NCBI RefSeq assembly: GCF_023156535.1
Contig: NZ_JALNMH010000001.1
Location: forward strand, 310,001-374,000
Direction: 5' to 3'
Length of the DNA: 64,000 nt
Origin: Pseudomarimonas salicorniae
Lineage (GTDB): Bacteria > Pseudomonadota > Gammaproteobacteria > Xanthomonadales > Xanthomonadaceae
Shown: positions 1 to 9,622 of the stretch, in pieces
Layout: each line of letters begins with the position of its first letter
How positions within the stretch are numbered: the stretch's first letter is position 1
The notes under the pieces: model-generated
Database searches by the model: none
What the model was told of the DNA's origin: nothing
What the model saw: the letters and a program-made list of their open reading frames with translations, nothing else
Translations under genes and position numbers: made by a program

Positions 1-2
1 TC

Positions 3-644
3 GACCTGCGCCTTTCGGAGCAGATCGTGGTGGATGCCCGCGAGCGACGCATCCACTGGGGCGCGCGACGGCCGGTGTGGATCGCGGCCAGCACCCACGA
101 GGGCGAGGAGTGGCCGGTGATCGAGGCCCACGCCCGGGTGCTGCGGCGCTTTCCCGATGCCCTGCTGCTGGTGGCGCCGCGCCATCCCGAGCGCTTCAAG
201 CCAATGGCCCAGCTCTGCCGCGGCCACGGCTTCACCACCGCCACCCGCAGCGAGCACCACCTGCCGGGCGTCGGCATCCAGTGCTTCATCATCGACACGC
301 TGGGCGAGCTGGTGCCCTTCCTCGCCTGCGCCGATGTCGCCTTCGTCGGCGGCAGCATCGATCCGATCGGCGGGCACAACGTGCTGGAGCCCATGGCGCT
401 GGGCGTGCCGGTGCTGGTCGGCCCCCATACCCACAATTTCACCGAAGTCACCGACCTGATGCTCGAGCGCGGCGCCGGCCTGCGCATCCACGACGCCGAC
501 ACCCTCGCCGGCAACGTGCAGCAGCTGTTCGCCGACGCCGCCCGCCGCCAGGCCATGGGCGAATCCGCCCGCGAGGCCGTCGCCAGCGCCCGCGGCGCAG
601 TGCAGCGCACCCTTGCCCATATCGAGGGGATCGTGGGGGGTTAG
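3..644 (+). CDS. waaA: 3-deoxy-D-manno-octulosonic acid (Kdo) transferase, 3' part
   Basis: C-terminal half of the inner-membrane glycosyltransferase that adds Kdo from CMP-Kdo to lipid A precursor in lipopolysaccharide core synthesis. The frame is open from the left edge, so the gene begins outside the window. About 213 residues are present, roughly half of the usual 420. Family signatures are visible: WIAASTHEGEE early in the fragment and FVGGSIDPIGGHNVLEPMA in the nucleotide-sugar binding region, followed by GVPVLVGPHTHNF. Whether it is mono- or bifunctional cannot be judged without the N-terminus. Confidence 0.93.
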   Translation, partial: DLRLSEQIVVDARERRIHWGARRPVWIAASTHEGEEWPVIEAHARVLRRFPDALLLVAPRHPERFKPMAQLCRGHGFTTATRSEHHLPGVGIQCFIIDTLGELVPFLACADVAFVGGSIDPIGGHNVLEPMALGVPVLVGPHTHNFTEVTDLMLERGAGLRIHDADTLAGNVQQLFADAARRQAMGESAREAVASARGAVQRTLAHIEGIVGG

Positions 645-687
645 GGAGGGGGGGCAGTGCGAAACAGGCCTTTCGCAGAACCCGAAC

Positions 688-752
688 GTAGGAGCCAGCT
701 TGCTGGCGATCGTCCCATCCGGGGCGCCTATCGCCAGCAAGCTGGCTCCTAC
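688..752. repeat. Solo palindromic repeat, type A
   Basis: Perfect inverted repeat with arms GTAGGAGCCAGCTTGCTGGC and its complement around a short GC-rich loop. The same 65-70 bp palindrome occurs at 10044-10113, 16479-16543, 25520-25584 and 60673-60737, always between genes. Here it stands alone, with only some of the flanking sequence of the composite element (GGCGTTGCAAGGTCCG). It resembles REP sequences of gammaproteobacteria. It may act as a transcript-end hairpin for waaA, but no U-tract follows. Confidence 0.9.
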
Positions 753-843
753 ACACGCAACGGCGTTGCAAGGTCCGCTTTGCGCCCGTTCTTCCCCTAT
801 CCCGAAACCGGCTTTGCACCGGCGCGGTTAGAATCCGCGGCCT

Positions 844-3015
844 ATGGATGTTTCCCACCTGCTCGACGGGCTGAATCCGGCCCAGCGCGAGGCGGTTACT
901 GCGCCGTCTGCCCATGCCCTGATCCTCGCCGGCGCCGGTTCCGGCAAGACCCGCGTGCTGATCCACCGAATCGGTTGGCTGCTCGAGGTCGAGCGCGTGC
1001 CGCGCCACGGCATTCTCGCCGTGACCTTCACCAACAAGGCCGCGGGCGAGCTGCGCCAGCGCCTGGCCCAGCTGACCGGCGAGCTGCCGCGCGGGATGTG
1101 GGTGGGCACCTTCCATGGCCTGGCCCATCGTCTTCTGCGCCTGCACTGGATGGACGCCAAGCTGCCGGAAGGCTTCCAGATCCTCGACAGCGACGACCAG
1201 ATCCGCCTGCTCAAGCGGGTGATCGCGGCGATGGAGCTGGACGACACCCGCTTCCCGCCGCGCCAGGCGGCCTGGTTCATCAATGGCCACAAGGACGAGG
1301 GGCGGCGGCCCAGGCACCTGCAGCCGCAGGATCCGATCAGCCAGACCTTCGTGCGCATCTACGAGGAATACCAGACCGCCTGCGAGCGCGCCGGCCTTGT
1401 CGACTTCGCCGAACTGCTGCTGCGTGCCCACGAGCTATGGCTGAATCATCCCGCCCTGCTCGAGCACTACCGCGAGCGCTTCTCGCATCTGCTGGTCGAC
1501 GAGTTCCAGGACACCAACCGGATCCAGTACGCCTTCATCCGCCTGCTGGCCGGCGACACAGGCAAGGCCTTCGTGGTCGGCGATGACGACCAGGCGATCT
1601 ACGGCTGGCGCGGCGCGCGGGTCGAGAACGTGCAGCAGTTCCTGCGCGACTTCCCCGGCGCCAGGACCTATCGCCTGGAACAGAACTACCGCAGCAGCGC
1701 GAACATCCTCTCGGCGGCCAATGCGGTGATCGACCACAACCCCGATCGGCTCGGCAAGAAGCTCTGGACCGAGGATGCGGACGGCGAGCCGATCCAGCTG
1801 TATGCCGCCTACAACGAGGTCGACGAGGCGCGCTTCGTGGTCGAGTCGATCCGCGACTGGATCGTCAAGGGCGGCAGCGCGGTGGACTGCGCCATCCTCT
1901 ACCGCAGCAACGCCCAGTCGCGGGCCTTCGAAGAGGCCCTGCTGGCCGAGCAGCTGCCCTACCGCATCTACGGCGGCCTGCGCTTCTTCGAGCGCGCCGA
2001 GATCAAGGACGCCCTGGCCTACCTGCGCCTGCTGGCCAGCCGCGCCGACGACGCCGCCTTCGAGCGGGCGGTGAACACGCCGCCGCGCGGCATCGGCGCG
2101 CGCACCGTCGAGGTGCTGCGGCAGATGGCCCGGCAGCGCAACGCCCCGTTATGGGAATGCGCCCTGCAGGCCCAGCTCGAGACCACCCTGCAGGCCCGCG
2201 CCCGCAACGCCCTGCGCGGCTTCGTCGAGCTGATCGAACAGCTCGACCGCGAGACCCGCGAGCTGCCACTGGCCGGCAAGATCGACCTCGTCATCGCCAA
2301 GAGCACCCTGCGCGCGCACTACCAGAACGAGTCCACCGGCGCGCTGGACTCCAAGGTCGAGAACCTCGACGAACTGGTCAGCGTCGCCAGCCGCTTCGTC
2401 GGCGGCGACGAGGCCGTCGACATGCCCGAGCTGGTCGCCTTCCTCAGCTATGCCGCGCTGGAGGCAGGCGAGGGCCAGGTCGAGCAGGGCGAGGCCGGGG
2501 TCCAGCTGATGACCCTGCACGCGGCCAAGGGCCTCGAGTTCCCGCTGGTCTTCCTGGTTGGCCTGGAGGAAGGCATCTTCCCCAGCCGGCGCTCGGTCGA
2601 GGAGTCCGGCCGGGTCGACGAGGAGCGTCGCCTGGCCTACGTCGGCATCACCCGCGCGCGGCACAAGCTGGTGCTCTGCTACGCCGAGGCGCGCCGCCTG
2701 CACGGCACCGAGCACTACGGACAGCGCTCGCGGTTCCTCAAGGAGATCCCGCCCGACCTGGTCCACGAGCTGCGCCCGCGGGTCGGCGTCTCGCGGCCGA
2801 TGTCCGGCGAGTACGGCAGCGACCGCCTGCACGCCGAGTCGGTGCAACAGAGCAGCGGCTGGAAGCTCGGTGATCGCGTCCGCCACATGAACTTCGGCGC
2901 CGGCACCATCATCGATGCCGAGGGCAGCGGCAGCCATGCCCGGGTCCAGGTCGAGTTCGACGGCGCCGGCGCCAAGTGGCTGGTCCTGAGCTTCGCCAAC
3001 CTCAAGCCGGCCTGA
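844..3015 (+). CDS. uvrD: ATP-dependent DNA helicase UvrD (helicase II)
   Basis: Superfamily 1A 3'-5' DNA helicase used in nucleotide excision and mismatch repair, 723 residues, a typical length. Motifs run in order: Q-motif region LNPAQREAV, Walker A AGAGSGKTR near residue 30, motif Ia VTFTNKAAGE, motif II VDEFQDTN, motif III GDDDQAIYGWRGA, motif IV LEQNYRS, motif V MTLHAAKGLEFPLVFLVG, and motif VI RRLAYVGITRAR. The C-terminus ends in the small Tudor-like domain (VRHMNFGAGTIIDAEG) that binds RNA polymerase or partners in UvrD and PcrA. The ATG lies 200 nt after waaA with a palindromic repeat between, so it is probably transcribed separately. Confidence 0.95.
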   Translation: MDVSHLLDGLNPAQREAVTAPSAHALILAGAGSGKTRVLIHRIGWLLEVERVPRHGILAVTFTNKAAGELRQRLAQLTGELPRGMWVGTFHGLAHRLLRLHWMDAKLPEGFQILDSDDQIRLLKRVIAAMELDDTRFPPRQAAWFINGHKDEGRRPRHLQPQDPISQTFVRIYEEYQTACERAGLVDFAELLLRAHELWLNHPALLEHYRERFSHLLVDEFQDTNRIQYAFIRLLAGDTGKAFVVGDDDQAIYGWRGARVENVQQFLRDFPGARTYRLEQNYRSSANILSAANAVIDHNPDRLGKKLWTEDADGEPIQLYAAYNEVDEARFVVESIRDWIVKGGSAVDCAILYRSNAQSRAFEEALLAEQLPYRIYGGLRFFERAEIKDALAYLRLLASRADDAAFERAVNTPPRGIGARTVEVLRQMARQRNAPLWECALQAQLETTLQARARNALRGFVELIEQLDRETRELPLAGKIDLVIAKSTLRAHYQNESTGALDSKVENLDELVSVASRFVGGDEAVDMPELVAFLSYAALEAGEGQVEQGEAGVQLMTLHAAKGLEFPLVFLVGLEEGIFPSRRSVEESGRVDEERRLAYVGITRARHKLVLCYAEARRLHGTEHYGQRSRFLKEIPPDLVHELRPRVGVSRPMSGEYGSDRLHAESVQQSSGWKLGDRVRHMNFGAGTIIDAEGSGSHARVQVEFDGAGAKWLVLSFANLKPA

Positions 3016-3140
3016 TGCCGGAGGCCGCGGCCGGCAAGGCGCGGACGGACCGCGGAGCGACCCTGCGAGAGCTGACCGGCGCGCGCCAGCCGGGTGAATT
3101 GATCGTATAGTCGGCGCAAGCCTCCACATGCCCCGCGCCC

Positions 3141-3536
3141 ATGAGTGCCCCGCCCGATGTCGCGCCGTTCGCACTGATCGTGGAGGACGACGACGACCTC
3201 GCCCTGCTGCTGGAATTCATCCTCGGACGCGAGGGTTACCGTACAGAACGCTGCGCTGATGGCCGTATCGCCAGCGAGGCCATCGGCCTCGCGCCGGTGC
3301 CCGAGCTGGTATTGCTGGACCTGCTGCTGCCCTACGTCAACGGGCTGGAACTGATCAAGCAGATCCGCGAGAACGCGAGCTGGGGAGGCGTGCCCATCCT
3401 GATGCTGACCGCGCAGAACGGTGAACAGGATGTCGCCCGTGCGCTTGATGCCGGCGCCGATGACTACCTGGTCAAGCCCTTCCAGCCCGAAGAGCTCAAG
3501 GCGCGGCTGCGCAGACTGCGCCGCGGCCGCCGCTAG
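3141..3536 (+). CDS. Single-domain response regulator (receiver only)
   Basis: A 131-residue CheY-like receiver with no output domain. The acidic pocket (VEDDDD), the phospho-acceptor aspartate in LVLLDLLLP, the switch threonine in ILMLTAQ and the conserved lysine in DYLVKPF are all present, so phosphorylation looks possible. It ends in an arginine-rich tail. It is followed after 28 nt by a HEAT-repeat membrane protein and then an overlapping glycosyltransferase. This suggests it controls that pair by protein contact. No histidine kinase is nearby, so its phosphodonor is unknown. Confidence 0.9.
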   Translation: MSAPPDVAPFALIVEDDDDLALLLEFILGREGYRTERCADGRIASEAIGLAPVPELVLLDLLLPYVNGLELIKQIRENASWGGVPILMLTAQNGEQDVARALDAGADDYLVKPFQPEELKARLRRLRRGRR

Positions 3537-3564
3537 CGACGCAAGGCGGGGATGGAAAATCGAC

Positions 3565-4611
3565 ATGTCCGCTGATCCCGCCCTGCGCCTTGCCCTGTTG
3601 ATCAGCCTTGGCGTCTATGCCCTGGCCCTGGCCCAGCTGCTTGGTCTGGCCGCGATGCACGTCACCGAGCGACGTCGCCGGGAAGCCGAACGGCGGATCC
3701 GTCAGAAGTTCGGCCCGGTGTTCATCCGCGCCATCGAGGGAGTAGCGCAGACGCCACCCGCGCTGCCGCGGCGTCATCCGGATCTGGTCCTGATGCTGTG
3801 GCTGTTCTATGCCGAGTCGACCCGGGGCGACAGCATCGACCGACTGCGCGCAGTCGGCCGGGAGATGGGCTTCTCCACCTATGCCACCCGGCTGCTGCGC
3901 CGCCGCCGACTGGGCAGCACGCTGCTGGCCGCAGCCACGCTGGGCTGGCTGGGCGACGCCAGCGCCTGGGGCGCGCTCGACGCCCTGGCGTCGCGAGGCG
4001 GCACGCGCGTGTCCCTGTTGGCGCTGCGTGCGATGTCCCACATCGATCCGCAGCGGGCCACCGAGCGGCTGTTCGCCCTGCTGCCCGAGCGCCGTGACTG
4101 GCCCGACGCGCGGCTGCAGGCACTGCTGCAGGAGCTGCCGGCGCGACCGGCGGGGGCCGCGCTGCTGCAGGCACTGGCGCGATGCAGCGAGGGCGAGGCG
4201 CCACGGCTGCTGCACCTGGTCGACGTGCTGCGACCGCCCGGCACCTGGTCGGCGATCCGACCGATGCTGGACCATGACCAGGGCGTGGATACCCTCGCCT
4301 CGGCGCTGCGCGTGGTCGATGATCCCCGCGCGGTGCAGGTCGTGCGTGGCCTGGCCGCGCACAGCCATTGGGTGGTGCGGGCCAAGGCGGCCACCGCCCT
4401 CGGCCGGATCGGCGGCAGCGAGGATCGCGGGCTGCTGATGGAGATGCTGCGCGATCCGGTGTGGTGGGTCCGCTATCGTGCCGGCCAGTCGCTGATCCGC
4501 CTGCCCGGCATCGACGCCGCAACGCTCGAGCCGGTCCTCGACACGCTGCAGGACCCGTACGCCCGCGACATGCTGCAGCAGCTCCTGGCCGAAAAGGCCC
4601 TTTCCGGATGA
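3565..4611 (+). CDS. HEAT-repeat membrane-anchored protein
   Basis: 348 residues. One hydrophobic helix near the N-terminus (about residues 8-32, LALLISLGVYALALAQLLG) is followed by a basic linker and a long alpha-helical region. HEAT or PBS-lyase-like repeats are clearest at the end (VVRAKAATALGRIGGSEDRG and WVRYRAGQSLIRL). Such scaffolds bind partner proteins and have no catalysis of their own. The ATG at 3565 gives the membrane anchor at the start. The gene overlaps the following glycosyltransferase by ATGA, a sign of translational coupling. I infer a regulatory or scaffold role linking the upstream receiver to the glycosyltransferase. Confidence 0.82.
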   Translation: MSADPALRLALLISLGVYALALAQLLGLAAMHVTERRRREAERRIRQKFGPVFIRAIEGVAQTPPALPRRHPDLVLMLWLFYAESTRGDSIDRLRAVGREMGFSTYATRLLRRRRLGSTLLAAATLGWLGDASAWGALDALASRGGTRVSLLALRAMSHIDPQRATERLFALLPERRDWPDARLQALLQELPARPAGAALLQALARCSEGEAPRLLHLVDVLRPPGTWSAIRPMLDHDQGVDTLASALRVVDDPRAVQVVRGLAAHSHWVVRAKAATALGRIGGSEDRGLLMEMLRDPVWWVRYRAGQSLIRLPGIDAATLEPVLDTLQDPYARDMLQQLLAEKALSG

Positions 4612-6038
4612 GTGCCCTGGACTGGCTCCTGGCCACCGAGCATTTCCTGCTGTCGCTGCAGTGGTTCTTCATCGCCTATCTCGGCCTCGTCAACGGCGGC
4701 TATCTGCTGCTGAATCTGCTCTCAATTCCCACCCTTGCCCGCTACATGGCGGGTCACTCGCTTGATCGTCTGCCGCACCAGCGCGGTTTCGAGCCGCCGG
4801 TCAGCCTGCTGGTGCCGGCCTACAACGAAGAGAAGACGATCGTCGCCTCGGTGCGCTCCCTGCTGCAGCTGGAGTACCCGCGCTACGAGGTCATCGTGGT
4901 CAACGACGGCTCGAAGGACGACACCATGGGCGAGCTGATCCGCGAGTTCGGCCTGGTCGAGTTTCCCGCCGCTGCCTGGGCGGGGCTGCCCAGCCAGCCG
5001 ATCCGCAGGTTCATGCGCTCGCTGCGCTACCCGCAGCTGCGGGTGCTGGACAAGGAGAATGGTGGCAAGGCCGATGCGCTCAATGCCGGCATCAATGCCG
5101 CGCGCTTTCCGCTGTTCTGTGCCATGGATGCCGACTCCGTACTCGACCCCAGGGCCCTGCTCAAGGTGGTGCAGCCCTTCATCGACGACCCGCTGACCAT
5201 CGCCAGCGGCGGAACCGTCCGCCTCGCCAACGGCTGCACGGTCAGCGGCGGCGTGCTGGAGCGGGTCGGCCTGCCGCGCAGCTGGCTGGCCCGCTTCCAG
5301 GTGATCGAGTACCTGCGCGCCTTCCTGTTCGGCCGGCTCGGCTGGTCGCCGATGAACGCGGTGCTGATCATCTCCGGCGCCTTCGGCCTGTTCCGTCGCA
5401 CCGCGGTCATCGACGCCGGCGGCTACCGCACGGACACGGTGGGCGAGGACATGGAGCTGGTCGTGCGCCTGCATCGCCTGAACCGGATCCACCGCCGGCC
5501 CTACCGGATCACCTACGTACCCGACCCGATCTGCTGGACCGAAGCGCCCGAGACGACAGCGGTCCTGCGCCGCCAGCGCAGCCGCTGGCAGCGCGGTCTG
5601 GCCGAAAGCCTCGCCGCCAATCCCGGGCTGCTCTTCCATCTGCGGGGAGGCTTCGCCGGCTGGCTGGCCTTTCCGTTCTTCGTGCTGTTCGAACTGCTCG
5701 GCCCGCTGGTGGAGGTCGTCGGCTATGCCAGTCTGCTGATCGGCGGAGTGCTGGGCCTGCTGTCGCCCGAAGCCTTCTGGACCTTCCTGCTGCTCGCGCT
5801 GAGCTTCGGCATCCTGCTCTCCGTCTCGGCGCTGATGCTGGAGGAGATGTCGTTCCGGCTGTTTCCCCGCGGGGCCCAGCTGGCGCGACTGGTGATGATC
5901 GCGATCCTGGAGAACTTCGGCTATCGCCAGATGGTCGCCTGGTGGCGGCTGCGCGGCCTGCTCAGCTGGCTGTTCCGCACCCGCCGCCGCTGGGGCGAGA
6001 TGACACGCGTTGCCAGCTGGCGGCGCGAGGGAAGCTGA
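4608..6038 (+). CDS. Processive family-2 glycosyltransferase (PgaC/hyaluronan-synthase type)
   Basis: 476 residues. An N-terminal membrane segment (about 15-40) is followed by a cytoplasmic GT2 domain beginning VSLLVPAYNEEKTI. Nucleotide-sugar residues lie in VVNDGSKDDT and the metal-binding motif is DADS. The acceptor-side acidic residue is in TVGEDMEL and the QxxRW processivity motif reads QRSRWQRG. Two or more transmembrane helices follow. This is the layout of enzymes that polymerise and export beta-linked polysaccharides (PgaC, cellulose or hyaluronan synthases). Its product cannot be told from sequence. It overlaps the HEAT-repeat gene and sits downstream of the receiver gene. The start ATG at 4608 overlaps the preceding stop. 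Confidence 0.9.
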   Translation: MSALDWLLATEHFLLSLQWFFIAYLGLVNGGYLLLNLLSIPTLARYMAGHSLDRLPHQRGFEPPVSLLVPAYNEEKTIVASVRSLLQLEYPRYEVIVVNDGSKDDTMGELIREFGLVEFPAAAWAGLPSQPIRRFMRSLRYPQLRVLDKENGGKADALNAGINAARFPLFCAMDADSVLDPRALLKVVQPFIDDPLTIASGGTVRLANGCTVSGGVLERVGLPRSWLARFQVIEYLRAFLFGRLGWSPMNAVLIISGAFGLFRRTAVIDAGGYRTDTVGEDMELVVRLHRLNRIHRRPYRITYVPDPICWTEAPETTAVLRRQRSRWQRGLAESLAANPGLLFHLRGGFAGWLAFPFFVLFELLGPLVEVVGYASLLIGGVLGLLSPEAFWTFLLLALSFGILLSVSALMLEEMSFRLFPRGAQLARLVMIAILENFGYRQMVAWWRLRGLLSWLFRTRRRWGEMTRVASWRREGS

Positions 6039-6235
6039 CGGCTGCCCACGGTTCGAGCGCGTATCTGCCGCGCGTATCTACCGTCCGTCCTCGCCGTCAA
6101 ATGCCGGGGCTCTCGCAGACTGCCCCTGGGCACGACGGTGGCGCCCAGCTCTGGCCGCGGTCCGTGGCTGCTCCGCAGCGCCGCGATCTCGCGGTCAAGC
6201 CCGCTGCGAAGAGCAGCCGGCGAAGCGGGCCGGCT

Positions 6236-6832
6236 TCAGCGCGGCGGGCAGTGGGCGCCGGCGTCGAGCCAGGCCTGGAACAGCTGGCCGAACTGCTGCT
6301 GGTCGCCGGGGACGGGCTGCAGGTGGGCCGGGGGGTTCCAGCCGTAGCCGACCAGCTCGTCCTCGGCCATGTGCTTGCCCAGCGCTTCCAGCGACTTGCC
6401 GCCATTGCGCTGCGGATCCTTGATCTGCTCGCAGATCCCGGCCAGCGGGACGTCCTCCCAGGCCATCGAGGCCGGGGCCAGGTGCCACTTGGGGTTGCCC
6501 GGCACGTTGCCGAAGTTTTCCGCGAGGTGGCAGGTGTTGCAGAGCATCCCCGGTCGGCCCATGCCGCCGAGGCCGCGGACCACCAGGGGCTGGTGCAGGG
6601 CGCCGTCGTCGCCCTGCAGCGGGCGGTCGGTGCGCGGGTGGCAGTTGACGCAGCGCGGATGCTGGATGACCCGTCCGATCTCGGCGAACAGCGCGTGCGC
6701 GCGCTGGGTGCGGTCGCCGATGGCCTCGAACTCGGAAAGCGGCTTGAGCGTCGCAGCGGAGGGCCCACCGGCCGTCGCGCTGGCGACCACGGCGAACCCC
6801 AGGATGGCGGCGGTCCAACGCAGCGCGCTCAT
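6236..6832 (-). CDS. Periplasmic dihaem cytochrome c linked to molybdenum hydroxylase
   Basis: 198 residues with a signal peptide (ending ASATAGG) and two haem c attachment motifs, CVNCH and CNTCH. There are potential methionine or histidine axial ligands downstream. The ATG overlaps the stop of the 2Fe-2S subunit gene by 4 nt, so the three minus-strand genes form one operon. I infer that it takes electrons from the Mo hydroxylase and passes them to the respiratory chain, replacing the NAD- or FAD-dependent step of xanthine dehydrogenase. Small cytochromes beside Tat-exported Mo hydroxylases are common. The substrate is unknown. Confidence 0.85.
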   Translation of the reverse strand: MSALRWTAAILGFAVVASATAGGPSAATLKPLSEFEAIGDRTQRAHALFAEIGRVIQHPRCVNCHPRTDRPLQGDDGALHQPLVVRGLGGMGRPGMLCNTCHLAENFGNVPGNPKWHLAPASMAWEDVPLAGICEQIKDPQRNGGKSLEALGKHMAEDELVGYGWNPPAHLQPVPGDQQQFGQLFQAWLDAGAHCPPR

Positions 6833-7290
6833 GACGTGAGCTCCTTCGCCGCATCCTTGATCGCCCGGCGGATCCGCACATAGGTGGCGCAGCGGCAGAG
6901 GTTGCCGGACATGCCCTGGTCGATGTCCTCATCGGAGGGATTGCTGAGCACCTGCAGCAGCGAGATGGCCGACATGATCTGGCCGGACTGGCAGTAGCCG
7001 CATTGCGGCACGTCGATGGCCTGCCAGGCCTTGCGCACGGCATCGGCCACGCGCCCTTCGGCCCCCTCGATGGTGGTGATCTCGGCGCCGGCCGCAGCCT
7101 CCACCGGCAGCACGCAGGCGCGCCGCGGCTGGCCATTGAGATGCACGGTGCAGGCGCCACACTGGGCCACACCGCAGCCGTACTTGGTGCCGGTCATGCC
7201 GAGCCGGTCGCGCAGTATCCAGAGCAGGGGGGTGCCCGGCGCCGCCTCGATCTGATGACGGGTGCCGTTGATGGTGAGTTCGATGGCCAT
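6829..7290 (-). CDS. (2Fe-2S)-binding small subunit of Mo hydroxylase (IorA/CoxS family)
   Basis: 153 residues with the two-cluster fold of aldehyde and isoquinoline oxidoreductase small subunits. The N-terminal plant-ferredoxin cluster has [20 protein letters not shown]. The C-terminal cluster has CGYCQSGQ and GNLCRCATY. The ATG at 7290 is chosen because it places [12 protein letters not shown] at the family's usual start, although the frame is open further upstream. The gene begins 10 nt after the stop of the Mo subunit. There is no signal peptide, so export would be by hitchhiking on the Tat signal of the large subunit. It shuttles electrons from the Mo centre to the cytochrome. Confidence 0.92.
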   Translation of the reverse strand: MAIELTINGTRHQIEAAPGTPLLWILRDRLGMTGTKYGCGVAQCGACTVHLNGQPRRACVLPVEAAAGAEITTIEGAEGRVADAVRKAWQAIDVPQCGYCQSGQIMSAISLLQVLSNPSDEDIDQGMSGNLCRCATYVRIRRAIKDAAKELTS

Positions 7291-7300
7291 GCGCGACTCC

Positions 7301-9622
7301 TCAGCCTGCCGTGCCGACGGGCAGTCGGTCACGGCGATCGGTATCGAAAACGGGCAGCCGGCGGATGCGCAGGCCGGTGGCGGCGAAGATGGCATTGGTC
7401 AGCGCCGGTGCGGCCGGCGGCGTCGGCGGCTCGCCCACCCCGCCGGGCGGCGCGCTGGATTCGATGATCTTGACCTGCAGGTCGCGCGGCGCCTCATTGA
7501 TCCGCATCAGGCGCCAGTCGGGGAAGTTGGCCTGCTGCACCACGCCGTCCTTGGCCGTGATCGCGCCATACAGGGCATTTGACAGACCGTAGAGCGTGCC
7601 GCCCTCGACCTGGGCGGTGACATGGCGGGTGTTGACCACGGTGCCGGCGTCGATCGCCGACCACACGCCGGGGATGCTCAGGCGTCCTGAGTCATCCACC
7701 TCGACTTCCACCACTGTGGCGACGTAACTGAGGAAGGAGCGATGCGCGGCGATGCCCAGACCCCGGCCCTTCTGCAGCTTGCGGCCCCATCCGGCCATCG
7801 TCGCCGCCTCGCGGACCACGTTGGCCAGACGCCCGGTGTCGATCGGATAGTCCTCGATCGGATCGCCGTAGTTGTCGTATTCGGCGCCCTCCTCGCGCGG
7901 ATCGACGTGGCGTGGCGGGCCGATCAGCTCGAGCAGGTAGTCCTTCGGGTCGCGCCCGGCGGCGTGGGCCAGCTCGTCGGCAAAGCTCTGGATGGCGAAG
8001 GCGTGATAGACGTTGGCCACCGAGCGCAGCCAGCCGATCCGCACATGGGCCTCGGCCTCCCCGCTCTCAAGGCGCAGGTTGGGCACGGCGAACGGGTTGT
8101 CGCTGGCGCCCAGGCGCAGCTCACCCCAGGAGGGCGACTTCGCGCCGGCCTGGAAGGTCGAGGGAATCGGTGGGAACACGGTGCGGTGGAGCAGGGCGGT
8201 GCAGCGGCCCTCGGCGTCCAGCCCGCCCTCCATGCGCTGCGCGCTGACGCTGTGGAAGTAGCCGTGCTGCAGATCGTCCTCGCGGGTCCAGGTCACCTTC
8301 ACCGGTCGACCGACCTCGCGGGCGACCAGGGCCGCCTCGACGATGAAATCCGGCTTGGACTTGCGGCCGAAGCCACCGCCGAGCCAGGTCACGTTGATGG
8401 TGACGTCGTCCTCGGGCACGCCGCAGGCTTCGGCGACCGCGCGACGCGCCGCCTGGGGCGCCTGCACGCAGGCCCAGCACTCGACCTTGTCGCCGGTCCA
8501 GCGGGCGGTGGCGGCCGGCGGCTCCATCGGCGACTGCGAGAGATGCGGCACGTAGTACTCGGCCTCGACGCGCATGGCCGCGGACTTCATCGCGGCGTCG
8601 ACATCACCGCGATTGCGGCGCACCTCGCCGGGCTTGCGCGCGGTGGCCATCATCGCCTCGGCGAAGGCCTTCGAGTCGTAGCCGGCATTGGGGCCGGCCT
8701 CCCAGTCGATCTTCAGCGCGCGGCGCCCCTGGATTGCCGCCCAGGTGTCCTCGGCGACCACGGCCACGCCGCCCAGCGCCTTGAAGCCGGCGGGCGGCTC
8801 AAGCGCCGGCAGGCGCACGGTGCGCAAAACGCCGGGCACCGCCAGCGCCGCCTTGTCGTCGAGCTGGCGGACGCTGCCGAAGACCTGCGGCGGACGGGCG
8901 ATCACCGCGACCAGCATGTCGGGCAGGCGCACATCGATGCCGAAGGTGCCCTCGCCGCGGATGATCCGCGGAACGGTCAGCGATGGGATGTCCTTGCCGA
9001 TCAGCCGCCAGTCGGCGCGGTCCTTCAGCTTCAGCTCGCCCTCGCCCGGCAGCGGCAGCCCGGCCGCGGCCTCGCTCAGCTCGCCATAGCCGGCGCTGCG
9101 CCCGTCGGGCCCCAGCACCTTGCCCTGTTCGCCGCGGCACTGCGCCGGATCCACGTCCCAGCGCGCCGCGGCGGCGCGCTCCAGCAGGGTGCGCATGGCG
9201 GCGCCGGCGATGCGCAGTCGATCAAGGTTGCGGCGCACCGAACGCGAGCCGTCGGTGTTCTGGTCGCCGTAGCGCGGATGGCCGATGGCCTGGACGATCT
9301 GCACTTTCGCCCAGTCGGGCTCCAGCTCCTCGGCGAGGATCTGCGCCATCGCGGTCCAGACCTGCTGGCCCATCTCGGAGCGGTGCGAGGTGAGCTTCAC
9401 CGTGCCGTCGGCTTCGATGCTGATGAACAGCGAGGGCGTCGCATCGCCGCCCTTGACGTCCTTCAGTCCGCCGGCGGTGGCGTCGGCCATGGCGTGACCG
9501 CCGCGCAGGGACAGCCCCAGCACCAGCGCCCCCGAGCCCACGCTCTGCAGGAAGCCGCGACGGCTCACCCGCAGGGTCGGCGCATCGCCACCCTGCCCCT
9601 TGCCCAGATCATCGATGAACAC
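7301..9622 (-). CDS. Molybdopterin-binding large subunit of Mo hydroxylase (IorB-like), Tat-exported
   Basis: 773 residues with a GTG start. The twin-arginine signal [20 protein letters not shown] near residue 20 marks export of a folded cofactor protein. The remainder is the aldehyde oxidase/xanthine dehydrogenase Mo-binding fold, with [30 protein letters not shown] and, near the C-terminus, [18 protein letters not shown], which carries the conserved glutamate that acts as base. This pattern fits isoquinoline 1-oxidoreductase beta subunits and related membrane-associated aldehyde dehydrogenases. It is first in the operon with the 2Fe-2S subunit and the cytochrome c. The substrate (N-heterocycle or aldehyde) is not decided by sequence. 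Confidence 0.92.
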   Translation of the reverse strand: MFIDDLGKGQGGDAPTLRVSRRGFLQSVGSGALVLGLSLRGGHAMADATAGGLKDVKGGDATPSLFISIEADGTVKLTSHRSEMGQQVWTAMAQILAEELEPDWAKVQIVQAIGHPRYGDQNTDGSRSVRRNLDRLRIAGAAMRTLLERAAAARWDVDPAQCRGEQGKVLGPDGRSAGYGELSEAAAGLPLPGEGELKLKDRADWRLIGKDIPSLTVPRIIRGEGTFGIDVRLPDMLVAVIARPPQVFGSVRQLDDKAALAVPGVLRTVRLPALEPPAGFKALGGVAVVAEDTWAAIQGRRALKIDWEAGPNAGYDSKAFAEAMMATARKPGEVRRNRGDVDAAMKSAAMRVEAEYYVPHLSQSPMEPPAATARWTGDKVECWACVQAPQAARRAVAEACGVPEDDVTINVTWLGGGFGRKSKPDFIVEAALVAREVGRPVKVTWTREDDLQHGYFHSVSAQRMEGGLDAEGRCTALLHRTVFPPIPSTFQAGAKSPSWGELRLGASDNPFAVPNLRLESGEAEAHVRIGWLRSVANVYHAFAIQSFADELAHAAGRDPKDYLLELIGPPRHVDPREEGAEYDNYGDPIEDYPIDTGRLANVVREAATMAGWGRKLQKGRGLGIAAHRSFLSYVATVVEVEVDDSGRLSIPGVWSAIDAGTVVNTRHVTAQVEGGTLYGLSNALYGAITAKDGVVQQANFPDWRLMRINEAPRDLQVKIIESSAPPGGVGEPPTPPAAPALTNAIFAATGLRIRRLPVFDTDRRDRLPVGTAG

